A stretch of DNA of 64,000 bases from CAWJTV01 sp963845695. Lineage in GTDB: Bacteria; Planctomycetota; Planctomycetia; Isosphaerales; Isosphaeraceae. The stretch lies in the NCBI GenBank assembly GCA_963845695.1, contig CAWJTQ010000014.1, forward strand, positions 69,660-133,659, read 5' to 3'. Every line of letters begins with the position of its first letter. The first letter of the stretch is position 1. The position numbers and the translations under genes are program-made. Shown here piece after piece: positions 57,202 to 64,000 of the stretch. Under the pieces are notes generated by a model. It did no database searches. It was not told the origin of the DNA and was given only the letters and a program-made list of their open reading frames with translations.

Positions 57202-59454
57202 TCACCGTGACAACACCGTAGGCGTCGGTGTCGGTGTCGGTGTTGGGGTTGGCGTAGGCGTCGGTGTTGGAGTTGGAGTTGGCGTTGGTGTCGGTGTTGG
57301 CGTCGGAGTGGGTGTTGGAGTTGGAGTCGGAGTCGGAGTTGGCGTCGGAGTCGGAGTTGGCGTCGGAGTCGGAGTCGGCGTTGGGGTTGGCGTTGGCGTT
57401 GGGGTTGGCGTTGGCGTTGGAGTGGGTGTCGGAGTTGGGGTTGGCGTCGGTGTCGGTTGGCGTTGGAGTCGGAGTCGGCGTTGGAGTCGGCGTTGGCGTT
57501 GGAGTCGGAGTCGGCGTTGGCGTTGGAGTCGGAGTCGGCGTTGGCGTTGGAGTCGGAGTCGGCGTTGGAGTCGGAGTCGGAGTGGGTGTCGGAGTTGGGG
57601 TTGGCGTCGGTGTCGGTGTCGGCGTTGGAGTCGGAGTCGGCGTTGGAGTCGGAGTCGGCGTTGGCGTTGGAGTCGGAGTCGGAGTTGGCGTTGGAGTCGG
57701 GTCGGCGTTGGAGTCGGAGTCGGAGTCGGCGTTGGAGTCGGAGTCGGCGTTGGAGTGGGTGTCGGGGTTGGCGTAGGAGTTGGTGTCGGAGTCGGCGTTG
57801 GCGTTGGGGTTGGCGTTGGCGTAGGAGTTGGGGTTGGCGTTGGAGTCGGCGTTGGAGTCGGAGTCGGCGTTGGCGTTGGAGTCGGCGTTGGCAGTCGGAG
57901 TCGGCGTTGGCGTTGGTGTCGGCGTTGGCGTTGGTGTTGGCGTTGGGGTTGGCGTCGGTGTCGGTGTCGGCGTTGGCGTTGGCGTTGGAGTGGGTGTCGG
58001 CGTTGGGGTTGGCGTCGGTGTCGGTGTCGGTGTCGGCGTTGGTGTTGGAGTCGGAGTCGGTGTTGGTCGTTGGCGTTGGAGTCGGCGTCGGAGTTGGAGT
58101 CGGAGTTGGAGTTGGCGTTGGGGTTGGAGTCGGTGTTGGCGTTGGTGTCGGGGTTGGCGTTGGCGTCGGGGTTGGCGTCGGTGTCGGTGTCGGCGTTGGG
58201 GTTGGAGTTGGCGTCGGCGTCGGAGTCGGGCGTTGGGGTCGGAGTCGGAGTTGGCGTGGGCGTTGGCGTCGGGGTTGGAGTGGGCGTGGGTGTCGGAGTG
58301 GGTGTTGGGGTCGGTGTCGGTGTCGGTGTTGGGGTCGGAGTCGGAGTCGGAGTCGGCGTCGGTGTCGGCGTTGGGGTCGGCGTCGGAGTGGGCGTCGGGG
58401 TTGGCGTCGGCGTTGGAGTTGGCGTCGGCGTTGGTGTTGGCGTTGGCGTCGGCGTCGGAGTGGGCGTCGGCGTTGGCGTCGGCGTCGGTGTGGGCGTTGG
58501 CGTCGGCGTCGGTGTGGGCGTTGGGGTCGGAGTCGGAGTTGGCGTGGGCGTTGGAGTAGGCGTCGGCGTCGGCGTGGGTGTTGGGGTCGGTGTCGGTGTT
58601 GGGGTCGGCGTCGGAGTAGGCGTCGGTGTGGGCGTTGGGGTCGGCGTCGGAGTGGGCGTCGGGGTTGGCGTCGGCGTCGGAGTTGGCGTCGGCGTCGGAG
58701 TTGGCGTCGGCGTCGGCGTCGGAGTTGGCGTCGGCGTCGGAGTTGGAGTAGGCGTCGGCGTCGGAGTTGGCGTCGGCGTCGGCGTCGGAGTTGGAGTTGG
58801 CGTCGGTGTTGGGGTCGGAGTAGGCGTCGGCGTAGGCGTCGGGGTGGGCGTCGGTGTCGGTGTCGGCGTTGGGGTTGGAGTCGGCGTCGGTCCGATTGTG
58901 ATCCCAGCCGCCTCCGCAACGCGGATGAATGATTGAGCTACGTTCTCACGGTTCTTGATCGAATTTGACTTGCGGACCCACAAATTGTAGTCCGTCTGGT
59001 CGGGAGTCTCGTGCAAGACGTTCGCGTAGAGCGAGCTCACAAATGAAGTCGAGGAACCGGAAAGGTCGACACCCGCGTTCTGGAGCAACTGTTGTCGCTC
59101 GCCGGATTTCAGGAGTATCTCGCGAAAGCCACTCTTGCTGATCTCTCCGCCGCGGAGGAGCGGTACCCAATCATCCACCTCGGCGGCTGTAGGTGTTCGC
59201 AACAGGATCGACTGGTACTGCATGATCACGAACAGCCCGGCGGGACTGGTATTGTAACTGCTGTTCAGAGGGCTGGAGCTCACCGTTGTGGCCTGTGCGG
59301 TCGCAACCTCCTCCTTCCCGGCCCCCGCCGACAGGAGCTGCCGGTCTTCAAGATAGGCGGCGGATTCGGAGAGCGACGGCGCATAGCACCGCTTCGGACG
59401 CTTCGTACGGCCGTCTCTCATCGCTCGCAGGAGTGTTTCAAACTTTCGGAACAT
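57202..59454 (-). CDS. DUF4214 surface protein with long Pro-Thr repeat tract
   Basis: The first 190 residues are unique sequence: a basic start (MFRKFETLLRAMRDGRTKRP), the sorting-type motif YLEDRQLLSAG near residue 33, and a DUF4214 domain (MQYQSILLRTPTAAEVDDWV, LLKSGERQQLLQNAGVDLSG, ANVLHETPDQTDYNLWVRKS). A tract of Pro-Thr dipeptides follows for more than 500 codons, until TVLSR and a stop. The tract is interrupted by at least two pairs of frame excursions into Arg/Gln- or Asp/Asn-rich versions, so the true protein has an indel history or errors there. DUF4214 proteins are surface-associated; the Pro-Thr stalk would project a domain from the cell or be glycosylated. No C-terminal domain exists. 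Confidence 0.75.
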   Translation of the reverse strand: MFRKFETLLRAMRDGRTKRPKRCYAPSLSESAAYLEDRQLLSAGAGKEEVATAQATTVSSSPLNSSYNTSPAGLFVIMQYQSILLRTPTAAEVDDWVPLLRGGEISKSGFREILLKSGERQQLLQNAGVDLSGSSTSFVSSLYANVLHETPDQTDYNLWVRKSNSIKNRENVAQSFIRVAEAAGITIGPTPTPTPTPTPTPTPTPTPTPTPTPTPTPTPTPTPTPTPTPTPTPTPTPTPTPTPTPTPTPTPTPTPTPTPTPTPTPTPTPTPTPTPTPTPTPTPTPTPTPTPTPTPTPTPTPTPTPTPTPTPTPTPTPTPTPTPTPTPTPTPTPTPTPTPTPTPTPTPTPTPTPTPTPTPTPTPTPTPTPTPTPTPTPTPTPTPTPTPTPTPTPTPTPTPTPTPTPTPTPDSDADANSNPNADTDTDANPDANANPDTNANTDSNPNANSNSDSNSDADSNANDQHRLRLQHQRRHRHRHRRQPQRRHPLQRQRQRRHRHRRQPQRQHQRQRRHQRQRRLRLPTPTPTPTPTPTPTPTPTPTPTPTPTPTPTPTPTPTPTPTPTPTPTPTPTPTPTPTPTPTPTPTRLQRQLRLRLQRQRRLRLQRRLRLQRRHRHRRQPQLRHPLRLRLQRRLRLQRQRRLRLQRQRRLRLQRQRRLQRRLRLQRQPTPTPTPTPTPTPTPTPTPTPTPTPTPTPTPTPTPTPTPTPTPTPTPTPTPTPTPTPTPTPTPTPTPTPTPTPTPTPTPTVLSR
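57215..58884. repeat. Hexanucleotide repeat tract, about 1.67 kb
   Basis: On the plus strand the tract is a continuous run of G-G-N-G-T-N hexamers (GGCGTT, GGAGTC, GGTGTC, GGCGTC and variants), coding on the minus strand for Pro-Thr. Higher-order periodicity is visible as recurring blocks such as GGAGTCGGAGTCGGCGTT around 57475-57745 and GGCGTCGGCGTCGGAGT around 58640-58800. Five of the six frames are open for long stretches, which creates several false large frames. The length in this assembly may be wrong. Confidence 0.9.
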
Positions 59455-59753
59455 GTTTCGACCTCCGCATGGTCCCGGTTGTGTAACAAGGAAAGCCCGC
59501 TCTCATGCAATCGAGTGGACCTTCTTGCGTGAACCTACGTTGCAAATTGCACTTGAGGAAATGCACAAACTATACCGATTGCTCGCGAGCGGGCTGGTTG
59601 GCTCGTTTTTTCGCGAAAATTGGTACAGCGAACAAAGACTCATACGACCCTGGCGAGGGGGTGAAGATCATTCGGGCGCACCGTTTGTGCAGCTCGAACC
59701 TTCTCAATCGCACCGGTCGGGTTCCGTTGCTGGGACCGGCATCAAGGATTCTC

Positions 59754-59895
59754 AGTTCGACTTTTGCCGTTTTTCGGCGATCGAAAGCAAAAACAGGGTT
59801 TTCGAAATGGCCAGGGATCCGGATTCCAAATCCTCGCCATTTCAGAAAACCCCTGGTTTGGTTCTCGACCGCTGAAAAACGGCAAAAGTCGAACT
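59754..59895. repeat. Palindromic element I (142 bp)
   Basis: Arms of about 58 bases: AGTTCGACTTTTGCCGTTTT at the left and its reverse complement at the right (AAAACGGCAAAAGTCGAACT), with further pairing through CAGGG-TTTTCGAAATGGC against GCCATTTCAGAAAACCCCTG. The centre (GGGATCCGGATTCCAAATCC) is the loop. Non-coding and AT-richer than the genome; the frame across it is artefactual. Confidence 0.85.
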
Positions 59896-59898
59896 CAG

Positions 59899-60155
59899 AG
59901 GGTGTACGAGAAGCCCTGGAAGGGCGTCAGGACATAGCCTGGGGGCGTCAGCCCCAGGACGATCGGCCGAAGCCCTCACGACCATCCTTCGAGCCCCGGA
60001 GGGGCGACAGAAGCCTCAAGAGCCCCAGGGCTTCTGTCGCTATTCGGGGCTCCCGGAAGGGGAGGTGTCAGGGACTGCTTCTCCTGGGGCTGACGCCCCC
60101 AGGCTATGTCCTGACGCCCCCATTCGGCGGCTCAACAAGGCTTTTCGTACACCCT
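59899..60155. repeat. Palindromic element II (257 bp, terminal inverted repeats)
   Basis: It starts 3 bases after element I. Outer 17-base arms AGGGTGTACGAGAAGCC (59899-59915) and GGCTTTTCGTACACCCT (60139-60155) differ at one base. Inside them a 38-base perfect inverted repeat pairs 59922-59959 with 60082-60119 (starts GGGCGTCAGGACATAGCCTG). A third nested pair, GAGCCCCGGAGGGGCGACAG with CTGTCGCTATTCGGGGCTC, lies at about 59992 and 60035. It has no coding capacity of its own and looks like a miniature inverted-repeat element. Confidence 0.88.
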
Positions 60156-60674
60156 TTTAGTCCGGTGTGTCTTCTGGTGCGGCGGCCCGAGCGCATGCGG
60201 CCGAATACGCGGGGGCACTTCCTCCCTCAGTGGTTACTCTCTCGTCGATCCGGGGCGCGGCACTGCGGCATCACTGGGAACCCGCTTGCTCAACAAGCCG
60301 AGTGATGCGGCGCCGACACACGATGTAGACGCACCTGGGATTCGTCACGACTCGGATTAGAACGGAGGCCGACTCTTGTCGATGTCTGATAATCCATTTC
60401 ATCGGAGTAATTCCGACGATGCGGGAGTACCCTGAATCACCCTGCCGCTGCATTACAGACAATTCTCGTGCCAATCGAATCCAGTCCGCTCACGGATCGG
60501 TCGAGTCCTCCAAGGATTAACAGATCGAGGATGCGGGCAGATGCGCGGCTCATCGTGGGTGCAGAGCTTGGTTCGGGTTGCATGTCGCATGCCGAAAGGC
60601 GTACTCTTGATGATCCCGGTCGGAGAAATGATGATCCCTCGGCCCTGGATTGAAGCCACGAGCATGGGAACACG
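60156..60674. other. Intergenic region upstream of homoserine dehydrogenase
   Basis: About 520 bases without a recognised gene. Frames on both strands are short and without domains. The promoter for the downstream gene is expected within it. AGCATGGGAACACG precedes the ATG at 60675; the ribosome site is weak. Confidence 0.35.
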
Positions 60675-61979
60675 ATGGAAGACGTTGTCATCGGGTTGGT
60701 CGGGCTGGGGACTGTCGGTACTGGAGTGGCGCGGCTATTGACCGAGCATCCCGAGCGGTTAGAGCGGCGCTGCGGACGTCCCATCCGATGGAAATGGGCC
60801 GCCGTGCGCGACCCGAGGAAGACGCGCGGTGTCCGCCTCGACGGCGTTTGCGTGACGACCGAGGTCGAACGAATCCTGGAAGATCCCGAGGTGGACGTCG
60901 TCATCGAGACCATGGGCGGCACGGATCCGGCCCTCCGTTACGTGACGGCGGCGCTGGCGGCGGGTAAAGATGTCGTCACGGCCAACAAGGCTCTTCTGGC
61001 TGAATACGGGGCGAGGGTGTTCGCGCAGGCGCGCGCTTCTGGGCGAGCCGTTGCCTTCGAGGGAAGTGTCGGCGGCGGTATCCCCATCGTCCAGGCCCTG
61101 AGCGTCGCGTTGGCGGCGAACCAGGTGCAGAGCCTGGCGGCCATCCTCAACGGCACCTGCAACTTCATCCTGACTCGCATGACCAGCGAGGGGCTGCCCT
61201 ACGAAGAAGCCCTGCGCCAGGCCCAGAAACTCGGCTACGCCGAGGCCGACCCGACCCTCGACGTCGATGGCACCGACACAGCGCACAAGCTGGCCATCCT
61301 GGCCCATCTCGCCTTCGAAGCCAGCATCCGACTTGAGACCATCCCGCGCCAGGGGATCGACCGTCTCCAGCCGCCCGACCTGAAATACGCCGGAGAGCTC
61401 GGCTATCGGATCAAGCTCCTCGCCCTGGCGAAGCTCTCGGCGGCTGGACTGGAGTTGCGGGTGGCTCCGACCCTGGTCCGGCAAGGGACACCACTGGCCG
61501 AGATCAGCGGGCCGTACAACGCCATCCGCGTGGTCGGCGACGCCGTAGGCGATACCCTGTTCTACGGCCGAGGTGCCGGCGGCTTACCGACGGCCTCCGC
61601 CATTCTGGGAGATCTGATCGAGGTCGTCACCGCCCGGGCCGGCCTCCCCTCACGACTTCGCAATCTCTGGTCCGAATCGGCTCCGCCTGCCATCATGACT
61701 CCTCCCAGCCAGGTCAGCAGCCGATATTACCTCCGATTCACGATCGCCGACCGGCCCGGTGTCCTGGGTCGACTGGCCCAGATCCTCGGCGACCGGGGGA
61801 TCAGCATCGCCAGCGTTATTCAGCACGATCCCGGCGACGACGCACCTGATCAGAGCCCGGTCCCTCTGGTTATCATGACCCATCTCGCCATCCAGGCTGA
61901 TCTCCATGCCGCCCTGCTTGTGATCGATCACCTGGACGTGGTCCACGCACCGAGTGTCTGTCTCGGCGTCGAAGATTGA
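60675..61979 (+). CDS. hom: Homoserine dehydrogenase with ACT domain
   Basis: A 434-residue enzyme that reduces aspartate semialdehyde to homoserine with NAD(P)H in the Thr/Met branch of the aspartate pathway. The nucleotide-binding loop VIGLVGLGTVGTGVARLL is at residues 4-21; AGKDVVTANKALLAEYG, FEGSVGGGIPIVQALSVAL, LNGTCNFILTRM and GYAEADPTLDVDGTDTAHKL are the catalytic-domain signatures with the conserved Lys and acidic residues. A C-terminal ACT domain (YYLRFTIADRPGVLGRLAQI) near 350-430 would allow feedback by threonine. The length is typical of single-function enzymes. It is followed by an unrelated lipoprotein gene; no thr operon partner is visible. Confidence 0.96.
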   Translation: MEDVVIGLVGLGTVGTGVARLLTEHPERLERRCGRPIRWKWAAVRDPRKTRGVRLDGVCVTTEVERILEDPEVDVVIETMGGTDPALRYVTAALAAGKDVVTANKALLAEYGARVFAQARASGRAVAFEGSVGGGIPIVQALSVALAANQVQSLAAILNGTCNFILTRMTSEGLPYEEALRQAQKLGYAEADPTLDVDGTDTAHKLAILAHLAFEASIRLETIPRQGIDRLQPPDLKYAGELGYRIKLLALAKLSAAGLELRVAPTLVRQGTPLAEISGPYNAIRVVGDAVGDTLFYGRGAGGLPTASAILGDLIEVVTARAGLPSRLRNLWSESAPPAIMTPPSQVSSRYYLRFTIADRPGVLGRLAQILGDRGISIASVIQHDPGDDAPDQSPVPLVIMTHLAIQADLHAALLVIDHLDVVHAPSVCLGVED

Positions 61980-62153
61980 CATTGCCGGGTTTCGTCCCGA
62001 CACGTAATATCCCACGATCCGGGATCCGGTTGCTGGATGGATCCGGCGCCATCCCGTCCGCGGCTCCGCCGTGGGGACACAAAACCGTTGACAGGGAGGT
62101 CGCGGTGATGAGAGGTATTTCAAATCCGTCACGACGCCGCGCGCTCGCGCCTT

Positions 62154-62582
62154 GTGAGGCTGCTCATCCTCGGTCCGTTCCTTTCAGGATGTGCCGCGAT
62201 GACCCAGGATGTGGACGCCTACTACCGTCAAATGGCGATCAATTATCGAGAGGCGGTCGAAGACGCAAAGCGCGATGAGGTCTCGCTGCAAAACCAGTTG
62301 CGAATCCTCGGCGTGACCAACGACCAATCGCGTTATCTCAAGACGAAGCGCAAACTGGATAAACTCCAAGACTGGGAAGAGAAGTGCGCCAAGGAAGAAA
62401 AGCGCTTCGCGAAGGCCGCGGAATGGATGGAGTCCCATTTCGAGATCAAGAAATCGAAGCTCGTCGGCGAGGCCAACGCCAACGATGCCGCGCTCGACGA
62501 TGACTCGAAAGCGGCTGGGATGGACTCGGATGATCCCAACGGCACGAGAGGCCACAATATCAAGGATACGTTCCCCGGCTGA
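62154..62582 (+). CDS. Small lipoprotein, coiled-coil
   Basis: GTG at 62154 opens MRLLILGPFLSGCAAMTQDV, a short lipoprotein signal with lipobox LSGC (Cys13). The mature protein of about 130 residues is helical and highly charged (AYYRQMAINYREAVEDAKRD, YLKTKRKLDKLQDWEEKCAK, EEKRFAKAAEWMESHFEIKK) and ends in an acidic, disordered tail (DDDSKAAGMDSDDPNGTRGH). It probably sits on the outer face of the inner membrane or on the outer membrane as a short coiled coil. The frame remains open upstream, but no better start supports a signal peptide. No family recognised. Confidence 0.65.
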   Translation: MRLLILGPFLSGCAAMTQDVDAYYRQMAINYREAVEDAKRDEVSLQNQLRILGVTNDQSRYLKTKRKLDKLQDWEEKCAKEEKRFAKAAEWMESHFEIKKSKLVGEANANDAALDDDSKAAGMDSDDPNGTRGHNIKDTFPG

Positions 62583-62697
62583 CGTCCCTGAGGCCCCGGT
62601 GACGGGCCACTGCCTCGGCAGACCGGGACAGCTTCGCGCGACGAAGATCGTCAAATCGATGACGTCCGTCAGTTCTGACGGCGAGACATGAGCCTCT

Positions 62698-63096
62698 TCA
62701 AACCGGCTCACGGCAGGTCCGCGTCCCGTGAGCGAATCTCCCAATCGAAGCAACTGTATACCCGAGTTGCTCGGGATGTGTCCGAGCCGCATGAGGGAGA
62801 CTCGCACCGCGCGAACGCGTTGACAAGGAATGCCCTTCCTGCCAGTGACGGAGGTCATCGGCCAGCGACTCGGCTGATGCATAGCGTTTCGCCGGATCTT
62901 TTTGAAGACACTCGAGGCAGATAGTCTCAAGATCTCGAGGGCTCAGCGGGTTGAGCCGGCAAGGCGCGACCGGCTCGTGCTTACAGATCCGCTCCAGGCT
63001 CACCGCGATCGAATTGCCCTGGATCGGTGGCCGACCGGTCAGTAGCTCGTTGCGGATCGCACCGAGGGCGTGAATATCCGCCCCGACCTGACCCGT
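62698..63096 (-). pseudogene. Ser/Thr kinase C-terminal fragment
   Basis: The minus-strand frame reads GADIHALGAIRNELLTGRPP, then SLERICKHEPVAPCRLNPLS, DLETICLECLQKDPAKRYAS and SLADDLRHWQEGHSL: the subdomain IX-XI part of planctomycete serine/threonine kinases. Upstream, the frame is closed by TAA at 63097-63099 and the catalytic half (glycine loop, HRD, DFG) is absent. After the kinase end the frame runs into unrelated sequence (STRSRGASLPHAARTHPEQL). It is a remnant, probably from recombination between the many kinase paralogues. Confidence 0.75.
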
Positions 63097-63213
63097 TTAC
63101 TGTGGATTCCGGGTCAATAGGTCGCGAGCGATGTCCGGAACGGATGCATTGGTCCGAGACGGTGGTCCACTGTTCGGAACCCGTGACCCTCCCCGTTCCT
63201 GTCCCGCCTGGGC

Positions 63214-63820
63214 TCAGTCCTCAAGTCCCAATTCCTGGAGCGATTGCGCCGTGAGCAGCGCCCGGGTCAGCGCCTTGAGCTGCTCGAGACTCAGGCTCTC
63301 CAGGCGCTCCTGGGCCGTGGCACTCAGTGGGCCGAATCGGGCCTCGAGGAGCTCCTGGAGCGTCGTCCGCTGGCCTTCTTGCAAACCCTTCTCAAATGTC
63401 GTCAACGTCATGGCTTGGGCCTTCTGATAGCGCTCGGTTTGAAGCAGCGCCGCCAATTCTCGCGCTTGCGCCTCATCCAGCGTCGCGTATGCCTCCAGGC
63501 AGTCCAACAGCAGATACCGTCGATAGTCATTTTCCCGCGCCTCGGCCAGCCGACGCAATGCCTCGGCATGCACCTCCGCACGTCGCGCCGGCGGCACCCG
63601 CATCAGGGCCGTCAACGCCACTCCCAGGAGATGCTCTCCGGCTACGAAATGGCAAACGGGCGACCAGGTCGAGGGCGCGGCGCTCGCCCCGGGGCGGATC
63701 GGTGAAGACCTCCTGTTCCAGCCAATCGACGCGTGAGAAGTCGAAGCGGTCGGCCCAGGCGGAGAAGAACACCTGAAAGAATTCGGCGAAGAAGGCTTTC
63801 AACAACACTTTGAACCGCTG
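63214..63820 (-). pseudogene. Rpn/DUF4351-type protein, internally deleted and frameshifted
   Basis: The N-terminal end (VDHDQRFKVLLKAFFAEFFQ, VDWLEQEVFTDPPRGERRAL) is the start of PD-(D/E)XK transposase-like Rpn proteins, with the acidic E-x(n)-D region of the nuclease. In another frame the C-terminal half follows: ALTALMRVPPARRAEVHAEA, ENDYRRYLLLDCLEAYATLD and DUF4351 ending LTRALLTAQSLQELGLED. Between them, about 70-100 residues expected for the family are missing (joint near 63625), including the strand with the Q-x-K or E-x-K catalytic motif. No ATG is visible at the expected start. It is a remnant, though a family of such proteins is common in planctomycetes. Confidence 0.7.
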
Positions 63821-64000
63821 GTCATGGTCAACCCAGGAAGGCTCCTCTGCCGGTGCCTCAGACCTGTCCTCGGGCCGCGGTGTGATGGGGAGGAATTATG
63901 CCACGCCAGCCACCAACCGCCAAATCCAGGACTGCGGCCGTTTGCAAGCCAGTGCCGGGTCACAGACCCTTGGTTTGGGTGGCCTGGAAGGCTTCGCGGG

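Noticed and set aside
57215..58884. CRISPR-like repeat
   Set aside because: Repeats are 6 bases long with no unique spacers; it is a coding microsatellite-like tract. No CRISPR array was seen elsewhere.
57000..58936. Several very long open frames on both strands across the repeat tract (Val-Gly, Arg-Arg-Gln and Leu-Glu-Ser rich)
   Set aside because: They are alternate readings of one hexanucleotide repeat. Only the minus-strand frame with the DUF4214 domain has a coherent N-terminus.
59505..60305. Plus-strand frame of 266 codons
   Set aside because: It runs across two palindromic elements and has no domain; the palindromes explain the sequence better.

Overview
The window reads as chromosomal DNA of a planctomycete, most likely an Isosphaeraceae-like (Gemmatales/Isosphaerales) bacterium. 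The reasons are high GC with strong GC3 bias, a PSD1/DUF1549/DUF1553 cytochrome gene followed by a DUF1501 gene, Tat-exported Gfo/Idh and sugar-isomerase proteins, PVC-type haem-binding propeller proteins, PEP-CTERM proteins, N-terminal 'LExRxLLS' sorting-type motifs and a transmembrane Ser/Thr kinase. No database search was possible; family names rest on recognised motifs.

Layout. 0-3 kb: end of a retropepsin-like protease gene, a surface protein and a DUF47-PiT phosphate uptake operon. 3-9 kb: ceramidase-like hydrolase, dispersed repeat, PSD1 cytochrome and DUF1501 pair. 10-15 kb: membrane-anchored sulfatase-superfamily protein and a TPR protein. 15-18.5 kb: exported oxidoreductase/isomerase pair and a membrane protein. 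18.6-24.5 kb: three tandem paralogues of a membrane SGNH hydrolase with a TPR-like insert. 24.8-30 kb: PVC haem-binding propeller protein and a cyanophycinase-like/M20 peptidase fusion. 30-39.7 kb: a repeat-rich accessory stretch with tRNA-Cys, an ISL3-like insertion sequence, an AT-richer PEP-CTERM island, an S1/P1 nuclease with two nonsense codons, a decayed toxin-antitoxin pair and a three-gene operon containing tandem paralogues. 40.7-44.1 kb: kinase and glycoside hydrolase. 44.4-50.5 kb: a three-gene type VII secretion-like operon (coiled-coil protein, small WXG100-like helical protein, large FtsK/EccC-like ATPase) plus a membrane protein. 50.5-57 kb: a second glycoside-hydrolase-like protein, then a minus-strand group of sulfotransferase, gluzincin-type peptidase, JmjC/cupin-like protein and DUF6065-like protein. 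57-59.5 kb: DUF4214 surface protein with a Pro-Thr hexanucleotide repeat tract of about 1.7 kb. 59.7-60.2 kb: two adjacent large palindromic elements. 60.7-62.6 kb: homoserine dehydrogenase and a small lipoprotein. The right end holds decayed kinase and Rpn/DUF4351-like fragments.

At least a dozen otherwise conserved genes are split by single frame changes, several in homopolymers or GC-rich runs. This density suggests indel errors in the assembly rather than mass pseudogenisation, so split genes are annotated here as single loci with the estimated shift position. Different in kind are the S1/P1 nuclease (two Trp-to-stop substitutions) and the toxin-antitoxin remnant (Gln-to-stop plus truncation), which look like genuine decay.

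The best candidates for under-described biology are the type VII-like operon, the cyanophycinase-M20 fusion, the triplicated SGNH-TPR membrane hydrolases, the DUF6065/cupin/peptidase/sulfotransferase neighbourhood, and the palindromic elements.
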